A stretch of DNA of 64,000 bases from Apoderus coryli (lineage: Eukaryota; Arthropoda; Insecta; Coleoptera; Attelabidae): the NCBI GenBank assembly GCA_911728435.2, contig OU452204.1, forward strand, positions 13,950,001 through 14,014,000, given 5' to 3'. A program made the translations under genes and the position numbers. Below are positions 23,942 through 34,399 of the stretch, in pieces (positions within the stretch are counted from its first letter, which is position 1; the number at the start of each line of letters is the position of its first letter). The notes under the pieces were generated by a model. It had not been told where the DNA came from and did no database searches. It was given only the letters and a program-made list of their open reading frames with translations.

Positions 23942-24871
23942 CTAATATCTAGTGTGGCCTCCTCGCGCCAAAATAACTTTATTTAGTCGATTTGGCATCG
24001 AATCAATAAGGTTTGTGACAAATTCTTGTTGAATGACATCAAATTCTTCCTGAAGTGCAATTCGCAGATCATGTAGACTGTCGGGAAAAGCAGATCGACC
24101 ACGAATGCGTCTTTGAAGTTGGTCCCAGAGATGCTCAATCGGATTGAGATCAGGACTGCAAGCTGGCTAAACCATTCGTTCAATACCTACTTCGTCCAAA
24201 TATTCGTCAACTACTCGTGCCACGTGCGGTCGCGCATTATCTTGCATTAATACGAAGCCGTCTCCGATAAAATGAGAGTTGGGAAAAACAGCGTTCTCTA
24301 GAATATCTTCGATATATCGATTAAATCTGTACGGGCGTCCCTCGAAACTTACGCGTTCTGAAATTGTACAGGTCACAAATCTTTCATTTCGACGTCTCCA
24401 AACTCGCTCCCAACCATGAGGCGATCGCAGGCAAATCCGCGACTCATCCGTATAAAGGACTTTAGTCCATTGCTCAATCCCCCAATTCATATGTAAGCGC
24501 GCAAATTGAAGACGTGCTCGACGATGTCTTGGAAGAAGCTGGGGTACTATGGCAGGCCTCCTTGAAGACAGGTCCATTTCTTTAAGTCTTCGTCGGATTG
24601 TGCTCTCACTGACTCCAATCCTACGTACGGTTTGTAGCAGTTGTTCATTCCAAACAGCTGTAGTTCTACGATTTCGTAAAGCATTCATGACAATATAGCG
24701 GTCGTCAATTGCACTTGTCTTCCGTTTTCTTTCGGAACCCACTCGCCTGTTGAAATTTCCCGTTTCCAAATATCGATGTTTACGAAGGGTTTCGGGCACA
24801 TAACGTTGACTTCGGCCATCTTCAATTATTAAGGCCACAATACGAGCAACATCCGTCACAGATAATGGCAT
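23942..24871 (-). pseudogene. Tc1-like transposase, one premature stop
   Basis: The ORF starts at ATG 24871 (MPLSVTDVARIVALIIEDGR). It has a paired-type helix-turn-helix DNA-binding region (ESTIRRRLKEM at about residues 90-100), then the catalytic triad of the DDE fold: LYTDESR, MQDNARPH, and SPDLNPIEHLWD, giving D, D and E with 34-residue spacing. A TAG at 24167-24169 falls where Tc1 proteins have the Trp of WP-SPDLNP. Apart from that stop the frame is open to the TAG at 23942. The single lesion implies a recently active family. Confidence 0.9.
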
Positions 24872-25105
24872 TTTAAGACCGTTGACAAGCTTTTAATGTC
24901 AATGTCGCGTATGCGATGATTATATTTACAGTCTTTTTCCGAGGCGTTCGCTTTGAAACAGTTTATCTCCAATAAAAACAGAGATAATGTCGTGATTAAA
25001 AAAAAAACAAAATGCTCAGAAAAGGTCAGGGTACAATGTGATTCCACAAAAAGCTGCTATAGCTGTTACGGTCCACAGGGTGTTCCCAATTTCGGGAAAG
25101 ATAAT

Positions 25106-25573
25106 TCGTCTCATTGTTGCTCAAATTCAAATCTGAATAAAAATTTCTGACATAGCATCGTTACTGAAAAATCAATCTACAATTAAAAAAAAATCATCAA
25201 ATTCAAATGAGCGGTTCGCGAGGAATTCAACTTTGAAATTGGGGCCAGTTTTTAGTTGCCGTTTTTTGCCGGTGAGTGTCATTTATGTTCACAGCTTATA
25301 AAAAAATTGCAGTTCCAGTTGGCTCTCGGGAAATAACCTTGTGCGCAACCAATTGTTTCGCCACAAACTGATTTCATTTGTCACAGTTTCACGGGAATTA
25401 TTAAAAACGTTTAGATGTTCTACAAACTATTTTATTGCTTTGGAAATATTACCCCTCGTGGCTTTTACACTTGCATGTGTCCGAACCAGTTGTGAAAACA
25501 TTGATTCCACTCTGAACAGTACATCTCATGAACCATGGTCTGTACCTACTTCTAATATTAATGTTTTTTACAG
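25106..25573. other. WDR47 intron sequence
   Basis: No further feature is seen between the Tc1-like element and the next exon. Confidence 0.5.
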
Positions 25574-25750
25574 CGGCTGATATTATGACTAGATCTCTAA
25601 TGCCAGTCCTAGATGGATTACCTTACGGGCTGGTCCAAACTGGTGCTGTTACACAAAATGGAAATCCGAGAATGATGGCAATGAGTACTGGTGATATTAA
25701 TTTAAATGGACCAATGTCTCGGAGCAGTTTTGCTAGTTTCCATTTAACAG
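25574..25750 (+). CDS. WDR47: WDR47 exon 3
   Basis: The acceptor TTTTTTACAG precedes CGGCTGATATT, and the phase-1 junction with the previous exon is restored as GCG. The 59 residues read AADIMTRSLMPVLDGLPYGL and onward to MSRSSFASFHLTG. This is the conserved WDR47 segment between the CTLH helices and the disordered linker; the vertebrate protein has a near-identical MTRSLNPALDGL here. The donor is ACAG|GTAAAA, phase 1. Confidence 0.9.
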
Positions 25751-26149
25751 GTAAAAAAACGAGAGTAATCTACAATCAAATATTGTATCGATTTGCTGCG
25801 GTGAGATGTGTGGTACTCATTATGCTGCTCATGCAGGTGTATTCTACCGAGATTTCAATATGAGTGAAACATATTCGTCAATATACCATAAAATGATTTA
25901 TAAACATTCAATTAAACTACAAAATTTGTGTTAATTTACAACTTGAACACTTTCGTAACATAAATTTTAAATTAAAATCAAATTCCCGAGCGCAAATAAA
26001 AAATAACAGCGTACAGTACCCCTATATGAAAGGTGTATTTCAATTTTGTGGTCAGCGCTTTACTTATCAACATAAATTAGAATGCACTCTTTATTTTCTA
26101 ACAATTATAATAAATAATCATTGAAAATCGAGTTCACTTTTTAAACAGG

Positions 26150-27491
26150 GTGATTTTTTTGTCTTGTTTTTGCATAGTGATTATGATATTTTGTGGTGGC
26201 AACAACAAGAAACAGGTGAATGTACTTGTTCGATGGCTACTTTGGTAAATGAATGTGAATTCAATGTATATTATTATTTATTGGTACTGCACGCAATATT
26301 TCTTATTAAAAGTGTGTGGCGTTTAGTGAAATATTATTTTAAAATGTGCCTTGGACTTTTAAAGGAAATAATTCATAGTTCGTTTGTTCAATTTAAAATG
26401 GTGATATTACAGTTTTTGGGTATAGGTAATGTTTTTAAACTTTATATATAATAGGACGAAAAATTGTAATACACGTGTTGTATTTGTTATATGATTCCAC
26501 AAGAGAAAAGTTCCACCAATCAAATATATAGTACGGACGAAAAGTCACACATAAATTCGATTCAGTTTGAAGAAACAATTATTGTAAGAACCGCGGGGTG
26601 ATCACTTTCGGTTTTCCTTTTTTGACGTAACGTCAATAAGTATATCGAGATATTTACGATTGAATAGCAGAAAATGCACCCATAAAAAAATCTGTAATTG
26701 TTAAAGTTTCTTTAGTTTTTACTTTTTTGGCATTTGTTGCAAATAAGACACTCTCTTATTATTACGTTATTTTTAAAAGTGATAATCAAATTATTGCACA
26801 TCAACGTTTTCGACAGACAAGGTTAAAAAACAGAACAGATCGTCGAATTGAGTTTTGCGAAATTTTAATGAATAGGCCAAATAATGAACTCTTTTTCATT
26901 CATTTGTATGAATGGTGTGGTCGACAGACAAAACTGTCGCTACTGGTCCACCACAAATCCGAATGGGGCTTGTGAAGCTCACTCACAATATCCTCGGTCG
27001 GTCTATGTTTGGGTCGCTATTATGTATGGCAGAGTTAGCGGGCCATATTTTTTTGGTTGCACTTTAACCAGTCAACGTTATTTGGCATTTTTAGTATTTT
27101 TTTCCCGATTTGTGTCGGATATTTTCATTTGCACATAACCCCAACATTTCAGAAGATTCAATTTGGTTTCAACAAGATACGCCTCCATACTTTAATATAG
27201 AAGTACGTCAATATTTAAACGAGGTGACTTAGACTTTTTTGTAAAAAATAAGCCGAACAGTATTAAACATTTTAACACAAAAAATGGACTAAAAAACTAT
27301 GTTCAAATTCAATCTTAAAGAACGTCTTAAGATGTGCATCGATTTTGATGATTTTTTTATTCGGTTGTAGCCTTTTTCATCTTGCTCATTATCTGATATC
27401 GAGTTGTCAAGAATTTCGAAGACATTTGATATTAGGTATATAGAGTACAACCAAAAGTTGCATTTTACTCGAAATTTTTGAACACCCGGTA
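26150..27491 (+). mobile_element. Decayed mariner-type element
   Basis: It starts at ACAGGGTGATTTTTTT (about 26148) and ends at AATTTTTGAACACCCGGTAG (about 27491), an imperfect terminal inverted pair. Inside, the + strand carries transposase pieces: FRQTRLKNRTDRRIEFCEIL at about 26808, RQNCRYWSTTNPNGACEAHS at about 26917, YPRSVYVWVAIMYGRVSGPY and FFGCTLTSQRYLAFL near 26990-27095, then FQQDTPPPY at about 27167, the block with the second catalytic Asp. Frame changes and stops make it inactive. It lies in WDR47 intron sequence. Confidence 0.75.
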
Positions 27492-27548
27492 GAGGAATTT
27501 AACGACACAATGATGAGTCTTAATATTAAATTAATTGTATTTTTTCAG

Positions 27549-27825
27549 GCATCAAAAACAACAAATTAATGAACACGTCAGTGGATCGTTTGTTTGAAAA
27601 TGACGGCGAAGTATTTCTCAGCAATAGTTACGCGGATTTCCAGCAATTACCATCGATACAAGAACACACTACTAGTACGCCAAAAATTAATTCGAAATCT
27701 TTACCGCACGAGCGTAGTCCTGAACCAAAAGTTTCGAATGCTTCCACGCCAGAGCATCGTGGTCGCGAGAGTCCTGCATCTGTAGGAACAGCGAGATCAT
27801 CACGACGAGACTCTCTTAACGAAAG
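27549..27825 (+). CDS. WDR47: WDR47 exon 4
   Basis: The acceptor TTTTTTCAG ends at 27548. The phase-1 entry gives G-IKNNKLMNTSVDRLFEND. About 92 residues follow, rich in Ser, Pro and charged residues (TSTPKINSKSLPHERSPEPK, SRRDSLNER). This is linker sequence with several possible basophilic kinase sites such as RRDS. The donor is GAAAG|GTTAGC, phase 2. The mariner-type element at 26150-27491 sits in the preceding intron, ending less than 60 bases from this exon. Confidence 0.88.
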
Positions 27826-27977
27826 GTTAGCATATAAACTGTTGCTCCAATTTGTTTGTTTCAAATGATCATTGTTTAATGTGATATCCACCATATTCGT
27901 TCATTATTTAATACTTTCTGTTACGATTTCCATCTTCAGCCGAGCAACTTCAAATAATTTTCTTTTGTATTTTATAG

Positions 27978-28178
27978 ACCTGCACCTGTACCTGCGCCAA
28001 ACTTAGTGTTAGCAGCACCATCAGAGCCGAGTTTAGGACAGAGTTTTAGCGGTGAGCTATTTAGGGAATTTCAGAAAACCAAACAGAAATTGCAAGATGC
28101 ATTGGTATTGAGGGAAAAAGAGAAAGAGGATCTTAATAATAAGCAAGGTGTGGAAAATATTAAGTACATTGAAGAATG
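27978..28178 (+). CDS. WDR47: WDR47 exon 5, start of coiled coil
   Basis: The acceptor TTTTATAG restores Arg from phase 2. The exon encodes about 67 residues: a Pro/Ala stretch (PAPVPAPNLVLAAPSEP), then ELFREFQKTKQKLQDALVLR, a charged helix that looks like the coiled coil found between the linker and the propeller of WDR47. The donor GAATG|GTAAGT leaves phase 2. The next exon must therefore begin by supplying one base; the candidates at 42690, 44226 and 63338 all fit. Confidence 0.85.
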
Positions 28179-28439
28179 GTAAGTAAATGTTGTTTACCAC
28201 AATAATGAAAATGTCGTTGAAGTAGTTGTTACTGTAAATTGATCTTTTGTGAATTTAATTTGCTGTATCACTTCGCGAACAATGTTAAGAAAATTTTATT
28301 GTAAATAGGGTCGAAATTCGAAGATATTGGTTTATTGGGGACGTTTCTACATGTTAGATTCGTATATTTGCTTTATAAAATACAAATTTAGGTAGTAGTA
28401 GGTATAACATGAGTTAAGTAATATTCAAAATAGTTCCTT

Positions 28440-28550
28440 CACCACTAGTCCAGAAAATATATATAATTAATAATAATATTATATATATATTTATATAATA
28501 TATATTTATTTATTTATTATTATTATTATACAGTTACAAAATTAACAATA
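28440..28550. repeat. TA/TTA microsatellite
   Basis: ATATATAT runs, TTTATTTATTTATT and TTATTATTATTAT occur back to back. This may be the degenerate tail of a LINE on the minus strand, because ATTATTATTATACAG leads into unassigned sequence to the right. Confidence 0.6.
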
Positions 28551-29570
28551 TACACTATAAATATATGGCACCTGAGGCTACTCGAGTGTGCCTACTAAAT
28601 ACGTTCAAAAATAGACGAAATTAAATATATTAAATTATGATTACAATTAATTTAAAAATCAAAAGCATTGCGGAGAAACTGAAGTCACGAAAGATCCGAT
28701 GTGGTTCAGGACATAAAGAAAACCCTCAACAATGAAAAATGCATTTAACATTCCGTTAAAAGTGAATCTTAATTTGATATGATATATATTTTCATATCTT
28801 AATCTTAATACCATTATATTCTTTTTTTTTTGTCTGTACATATACTCACCATTTGCTTTCATTCTCATACAATAGTTGTGGCGCCCAATACAGAGAAATT
28901 CATATTATATTTGAATTGTAATTCACCAGACTAAAATCTTTTTCGTTTTAGTGCAGATTTCTTGCTAGCTAAGACAAATAAAGCAGATTCTTTCTTACTG
29001 AGTTTTTTAACTCACCTTGAAGTTGATGCCTTTCAATTGATTGCCGCTCTGTTTTAGGATCAAAAGTGGAAGCCGTAAAAGCGTGTAAAAGTAAAATATA
29101 CAGTTAATTATTTTGGTCAGGTCGTGGGTTACTTTTGGTGAGGCTCCTTTGATGGGAAACAGTGTTAAATAGTTCACAATTTTTTTTATGAAAGTAATGT
29201 CATTAGAAAAGAAAAGATATGTGTGTGCTTTTCATATGGAAATCTACTCGCCTAAACATACTAACTTGCGAGGTCCAATATTATGCTCTGCTGCAAGACT
29301 TTTTTTTGAAAATTTTACCACAAATACATTCCAGAACATTTTCCTCAACAAATCGACACACGACACTATATTTGCACATAGAATATGATTAGATACTTGA
29401 TTTTCCACCAAATTTAACATATTCACCGTCCACAATAATAATAATTTTTATGTCTAACAGGCTTTGCTGCGCAATTACAATAATATAACACATATTAAAC
29501 AAAAACACATCATTATATCTAAAAAAACGTTTAATTTATTATAAAATGAATTTATATCGGTAACAATATA
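28551..29570. other. WDR47 intron, no feature seen
   Basis: Only short random ORFs. No domain is recognised. Confidence 0.5.
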
Positions 29571-29572
29571 AA

Positions 29573-29834
29573 TGAAAAATAATTTCGTGGCATAGTGGAC
29601 AAAAGTAGAACTAGACCGAGACATGGGTCCACAGATATGGACGAATTCGTTTCGCTCGTCAGAGTAACATAGTCGTTGCCCATCTACAATATCGGCCTGC
29701 ATATAAGCACAGCGAGATATACAACAGTAGATATATGTAAACACGTACCATCTCCATACACATAGTAATTCATATCCCACTATACAGAGGCCGAACAAAT
29801 CCAATGTATAGGCTATGCCAGGAAATTATTTTTC
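29573..29834 (-). mobile_element. Family B small inverted-repeat element, copy B1
   Basis: Ends TGAAAAATAATTTCGTGGCA (29573) and its inverse GCTATGCCAGGAAATTATTT (to 29834) form TIRs of about 24 bases. The interior matches, in inverse orientation, the central part of the element at 61040-61403. Shared pieces include GATGGGCAACGACTATG, CTGACGAG, CGAAACGAATTCGTC and CATGCCTCGGTCTGG-like sequence. It has no ORF and contains a degenerate hammerhead motif. Confidence 0.7.
29634..29668 (-). ncRNA. Degenerate hammerhead motif (B1), helix II lost
   Basis: On the minus strand CTGACGA is followed directly by GC and then GAAA, CGAATTCG and TC. Compared with the B2 copy (61234-61283), 11 bases that make most of stem-loop II are deleted. 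Stem I pairing is also poor. It is probably inactive. Confidence 0.5.
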
Positions 29835-29984
29835 ACTTTTAATTTATAATTATTTTTATTTTAATATTATTCACATAAACTAAACCTGGCATAATTATTT
29901 GTTGTCAAATTTTGGTTCGATTATGTCTATTTTACCACCGTCACCGCCTAGATTCTGGGCATTTGACATCAATTTCAAAAAACA

Positions 29985-30080
29985 ATTATGGTACACCCGT
30001 TGGTCTATGTGTTAACGCTAAGTGTTCGTAATAGTAACGTGGTGAGTTCAAATCTGGCCCATGGAACTTTTTTGTATTAT
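29985..30080 (+). mobile_element. tRNA-derived SINE head (candidate)
   Basis: TTGGTCTATGTG at 30000 resembles an RNA polymerase III A box, and GAGTTCAAATCTGG at about 30043 resembles a B box, with about 42 bases between them as in tRNA genes. The cloverleaf is not convincing (no clear acceptor pairing), so this is more likely a SINE than a tRNA gene. A T run (ACTTTTTTGT) follows at about 30065-30075 and could end transcription. Confidence 0.45.
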
Positions 30081-30084
30081 TATT

Positions 30085-30995
30085 GAAATTGTAGCCGGTC
30101 TGTACCTATTTTTACCTGACATGTTTATTAAATTATTTTTACTAGATATTTCATTAATTACTGTCATGATATGAATTTACGGTTATGGTATTGTGTGGGA
30201 AATTTGAAACATTTTGATATATGCCAAGTAGCCAAACAATTGTGCGAAATTGACGAATGTTATTGTAAACAAAAATGCCCACCAAACGGATACATTTAAT
30301 TTGGCACGGATGGTCAAAATGTCAACTTTCGTTCATTAACAGAGATGCAAAAAATGTATCGATATATTCGATTCGATCTCAATTTATTCTTAAGGTTGAA
30401 CTATTGCCTCGAGGACTGCAACTGAGCCGCTTGTTCAAAAATAATTTCGTAAATTTCTTTGTATGAGTAGTTTTTGTATTCCAAAATGATTTATATTTTC
30501 AAACTGTGTATTCTTATAAGTTACGACTTAGGTATGCAAGGTTAACATGCATACAATGATATAATATGTTTTTGAAGTAGTTTCCAAACAGGTTATCGCT
30601 ATGTTTTAAATTAAATAGTTGATCTTAAAAAGGCATATTGGTATAGCTCATGGAGTGATTTAAATATTGACCTAAATTCTTTATATTTTACTAAAATAAT
30701 AGTAAAAGTGGATTAGGAATATTAATGAGATGTCAAGAGTCATTTCCGGTTTTCAAAAAAAACTATAAATATTTTAGTACCAATTATACATAGTGTGGCA
30801 AATATTTTTTTGTAAATTATATAAATTTTGTATTTCGAGAAAGTTATAGTCTCATAAGTAATTGAGGCTTACCGTATTTTATTAGTATTGTTTAGTATAT
30901 TAATATTTGATAATAATAATAAAATAATAGCAGATCGTACATCAGTTTTCAAATTAGAATGTAGCAATCATGTGCCTTGGTAAAATGCATTCGTA
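30085..30995. other. AT-rich intronic sequence
   Basis: No supported feature. Confidence 0.5.
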
Positions 30996-30997
30996 TA

Positions 30998-31313
30998 CAG
31001 AGTGTCCCATTATTTTGCAGGGTATCTCGAAAACCAGAGGAGATGGCAAGATGTCATGAACTATTTCTGTATACCAACTAACGATGAGCGCTAAAGTTTT
31101 TTTATCAGTTGTGTAGTTTTTGAGAAATAGGGAGATTTTCGAAAATCACCGAAATTTACTCTATCAAAACTTCTTTATTTTAACAAATACCAAAATGCTA
31201 AAGGAACTTTTAATAGATACGGCAAATTGGAATACAGTGACGCACATAGAAATATTTGGACCTACTTCTGAATATATGAAAGAAACTTTTGTTGTTTTAA
31301 ATGGATCACCCGG
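30998..31313. mobile_element. Mariner-type MITE
   Basis: The left end ACAGAGTGTCCCATTA and the right end (inverse) ACCGGGTGATCCATTTA form imperfect terminal inverted repeats about 315 bases apart. The interior starts with the phrase GGGTATCTCGAAAACC common in insect mariner-derived MITEs. It contains a chance ORF (31120-31323) and no transposase. Confidence 0.55.
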
Positions 31314-31329
31314 TATATTTTAGGCTATT

Positions 31330-33045
31330 TTGATTTCTTTTGAAATTCTCTTACAGTTTTTGCTACAAGGGTCAAATTGTGGTTGGAACATCTTGTAACT
31401 TCATATAAAATAATAAAAATGAAAGTTGGTTGCTTATTATAACACTTGTTTAATATGTATCGTATAAAACAACTTACTAATAGATACAATAAACAAATTT
31501 TCAAAATAGAAACTATAAATCTTGGAACAATGGAATACCAATGATACAGTACAAAAAAAAACTTAAATAAATGATGAGTAGGCATTATTTTCTTACACTC
31601 ATTTAGTATTATTACTGGTTTATCTCCTCTTTATTATTAATATTCAAGGCTCAAAAAAATTATAAGTTTACACGAACCATTAGACGATGGCGTCACAGGT
31701 TTACGGACAATCATCCATTAGCTCTTTTCGGGTGAAGTCATTAAGTGATGGAAAAGAGAATATCGTAAATAAAAACTGACGAGTTCACGCGTTCGCATGT
31801 GGATACTTTTGAGTATGCATGAAGCTTGAAGAACGATCTACTAATACTATTTCTAATTGATTGAGCCTTATGTAATCCATTCTTTTATTAAGAAAATATC
31901 CATTTTTATGGAGGTATTTACATTACATAAATTAACGCAATAAATTTATTAATTTGTTACAAAATCAGTTTCACAATATATAATCGTTTTACATTTTAAA
32001 TCAAAATTCGATATTAACTATGGAGAATCATTAGTGAAAGCAATTTATATTCAATTGTGTTTATTAAGTAAATTAGATATATCAATCAAAATCTGTGCTC
32101 GATAATACCTTGCTTCGTCTTTATGTAAATAATTTCAGTCTAATTTAAATAATTGGCTCTATCATTTTACGAATGGTATTTGGTTGTCATGTATTAAAAA
32201 TATGTGTAAATTCAGTTTTTAGCTAAATTTAATCCATACCTGTAGCTAGTTTATGATATTGGTGTGTTCTTTTACACGTATACTAATCTTCCGTCCTTAA
32301 CAAGAACCTAATTGTAGGTCTCAGAATTATTTTCACTCTATAAACATCTTTTTTAATACAACTCAAAACTTGGGTTCTTTTTTAGTAAACTCAAAGCATG
32401 CTATACTAACTAACAAATCTGTAGTTTACTGTTTATCATATTCGGAACCAGGTTGCACAGTTTACGGGCGCTGCCCATGCCGTTCATGTTAGATATAAGT
32501 TAACAAGAACCCCGTCGGTTCATCAATCGGCGATGTACGAACGGTCTTTTATTATTCTTATTATTATTAAATAATGGTGCTGACATAATCGATAATTATG
32601 ACAATAATTCTTCATTCGCCGACCACGTACTTGACCGCAATCAAAGATTAATCTACACAATAGATAGTCAGCCCAATGCATTAAAATGAGAACATCTCTA
32701 AGTATGCCAGCCACTACGTGGCGTAGACTAGCGTGTAAAGCATAGAGCAGTATTGTCACAGCCAGAAACCGTTTTGTAGTTTATTAATATCAGAAACAAA
32801 ACGCAACGTATAACAATTATTTACATCATTTGCAACAGTTATGCACCGACAATGCTGTATTGTCAGAGAGAGAGATTGATGAAATTCTGTATTAATCTGG
32901 AGGGGATACGTAGGGAGGGTAGAAAAAAAAACAAGCGAATGTGGTGTGTGTCGTGCTGTTGCCGATTCGTCGGTAAAAGAAACACACAGGGTGATTTATT
33001 ACAAGTACAGTATTGAAATAAAAGCCTTATCTCTATGAATTAAAT
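31330..33045. other. Unassigned intronic sequence with one dispersed repeat end
   Basis: Contains a 31-base block (32642-32672) repeated perfectly in inverse orientation at 36178-36208. A mariner-like CACAGGGTGATTTATT lies at about 32983. Otherwise no gene or complete element is visible. Confidence 0.45.
32642..32672. repeat. 31-bp perfect inverted repeat, left copy
   Basis: Starts CAAAGATTAATCTACACAAT. The exact reverse complement is at 36178-36208, 3.5 kb away. It may be the remains of a transposon family present twice; flanking similarity stops quickly on both sides. Confidence 0.7.
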
Positions 33046-33052
33046 TTAATAT

Positions 33053-33305
33053 AATAATATTTAATCCATGTCATACATGTTTCAAGACTAGACCAGTCCC
33101 ATGATCAGTGGCGAACAATCATTAAATGAAAAGCTTTTAGATAGAAACATACTTCTGGCTCCATTGTAATAATTTGTTGATGTATATAAAAAAATCTAAA
33201 TATATAAAAGCTAAAAGCTTTTGATTTAATTATTGCTCGCCACTGTTTATGGGACTGGTCTAGTCTTGAAACATGTTGTATGGCATGGATTAATGATTAT
33301 TAGGT
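33053..33305. repeat. Fold-back repeat (33 kb)
   Basis: The left arm, 33060-33140 (AATCCATGTCATACATGTTT, GACTAGACCAGTCCCATGAT, AAAAGCTTTTA), pairs with the right arm at about 33205-33290. The spacer is about 60 bases. Reading outward from the spacer on the arm strand gives CTGATCA, a GACT/AGTC hairpin, then GAAACATGT, which has the layout of a hammerhead core but with the invariant G8 changed to C in this copy. Confidence 0.7.
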
Positions 33306-33779
33306 ATATTAAATTTATTTCGTGGATATTAGACTTTTATACCAATACCGAAATCAAGTAGGTATTAATGTACATTATTCTTTGTCAAAATTATAACTCC
33401 ACTTAAGAATTGACTAGATACTTTTTCAATTTATTACATATATTTTAAATATTTCACGTAGACAATGTGGCAAAGATGTAACAAGATTGTTGTAGATCTT
33501 ATAATACCTATAATAAAAAAATTATCAGTGCTACCTATATTATATTAGGTATACATATTATGGTTGTTTTCATACCTACTGATTTTGTTTTGAAGAGAAT
33601 TACCTAATATATTAAATTAAATTTAATCTTTGGCTGCGTAGTTATTTTTTTTGTGAATATTTTTTAACTTATTTTGTGTTTTTCTAATTTTAGACTAATT
33701 ATATTATTTTGTGTTGTGTTTTTTTTTTATTTGAGAAACTTCCTAGTTAGTGACTAAATAATTTTTGTGTTTTGTGAAA

Positions 33780-33921
33780 ATGGAAAGAAACAATTCGAAA
33801 TTAAGTCGTAACCAATGTGCTTTTCGAAATTGTAACAACAGTTACAGAAACAATCGAGAGGTACATTTCTTTCGATTTCCTAAAGAAGAAGATCGATGCA
33901 GAAAATGGGTTATAAATTCAG
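33780..33921 (+). CDS. THAP-domain first exon (partial gene)
   Basis: ATG at 33780 opens 47 codons ending at a good donor, TTCAG|GTATAAGT (phase 1). The product has the first half of a THAP zinc finger: CAFRNC (first two zinc Cys, C-x4-C), then VHFFRFP and RCRKWV, with the hallmark Phe, Pro and Trp. The second zinc pair (C-x2-H) would be in the next exon, which I could not find in the window. It may belong to a host THAP protein nested in the WDR47 intron, or to a P-element-like transposase, which also begins with THAP. It could also be a stranded exon. Confidence 0.65.
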
Positions 33922-34292
33922 GTATAAGTTCCACTTTATAGGTTTAGGTACTTAAATTTTACTTCTTTTTAATGTTTCTTCGGGTAAATAATAAGTTCGG
34001 TAGGAATAGGGCTTTGGGTATCAAACAAAAAAGATAGAAAATAGAAATTTGACATAGGGGTAGTTCTAAGCATTTACAAGTTTGTGACGTGTAGCGATTT
34101 TCGATGCCGCCCCCGGAGGTATACATGAGGGCGGCGCAATGCCGTTTTAAATATCTCGTTTCGCTTTCTTGGAAAATAAAAAATTATAACTGATAACTGA
34201 CACTTAGTACTTAACCCATTAATCCCCAACGTTGCGTAAACGAAACATTTTTTAAATTTTTTTTTCCAATGTGCCAGTAAAAAAAATACTTG

Positions 34293-34391
34293 TGTTGGCA
34301 ATAGGATATAATCAGTTGTTACTTCTCGTCCGGCCATCGTCTATCAACTTTCTCTCACCGGGCATATTGCCTGCTCACACTAGATGTCTGC
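34293..34391 (+). repeat. Fragment of family A element (Z arm only)
   Basis: TGTTGGCAATAGGATATAAT, GTCCGGCCATCGT, GGCATATTGCCTGCTCACAC and TAGATGTC match the Z' arm at about 23762-23865 with scattered substitutions. No hammerhead is attached, so this is a solo or truncated copy. Confidence 0.8.
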
Positions 34392-34399
34392 GTAAAATT

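Larger units (their letters stand above)
22950..25105 (-). mobile_element. Tc1-like DD34E transposon with long TIRs
   Basis: Inverted terminal regions of about 160 bases (22950-23115 and 24945-25105) share CCCGAAATTKGGAMCACCCTGTGG, AACAGCTATAGCAGC, CACGACATTATCTCT and GTTTCAAAGC-type blocks. Between them lies a minus-strand transposase of 310 codons with a single in-frame stop. The left part is interrupted by the family A fold-back element (23142-23878), flanked by a 13-bp direct repeat. Without that insertion the element is about 1.4 kb, a normal Tc1 size. It sits in a WDR47 intron. Confidence 0.85.

Noticed and set aside
25528..25863. Separate gene starting at ATG 25528
   Set aside because: The ATG is upstream of the acceptor at 25573; the conserved part is WDR47 exon 3 and the rest is intron read-through.
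28440..28550. CRISPR-like or satellite array
   Set aside because: Simple TA/TTA microsatellite without unit structure.
30000..30070. Functional tRNA gene
   Set aside because: Box-like sequences exist but acceptor and anticodon stems do not form; a SINE is more likely.
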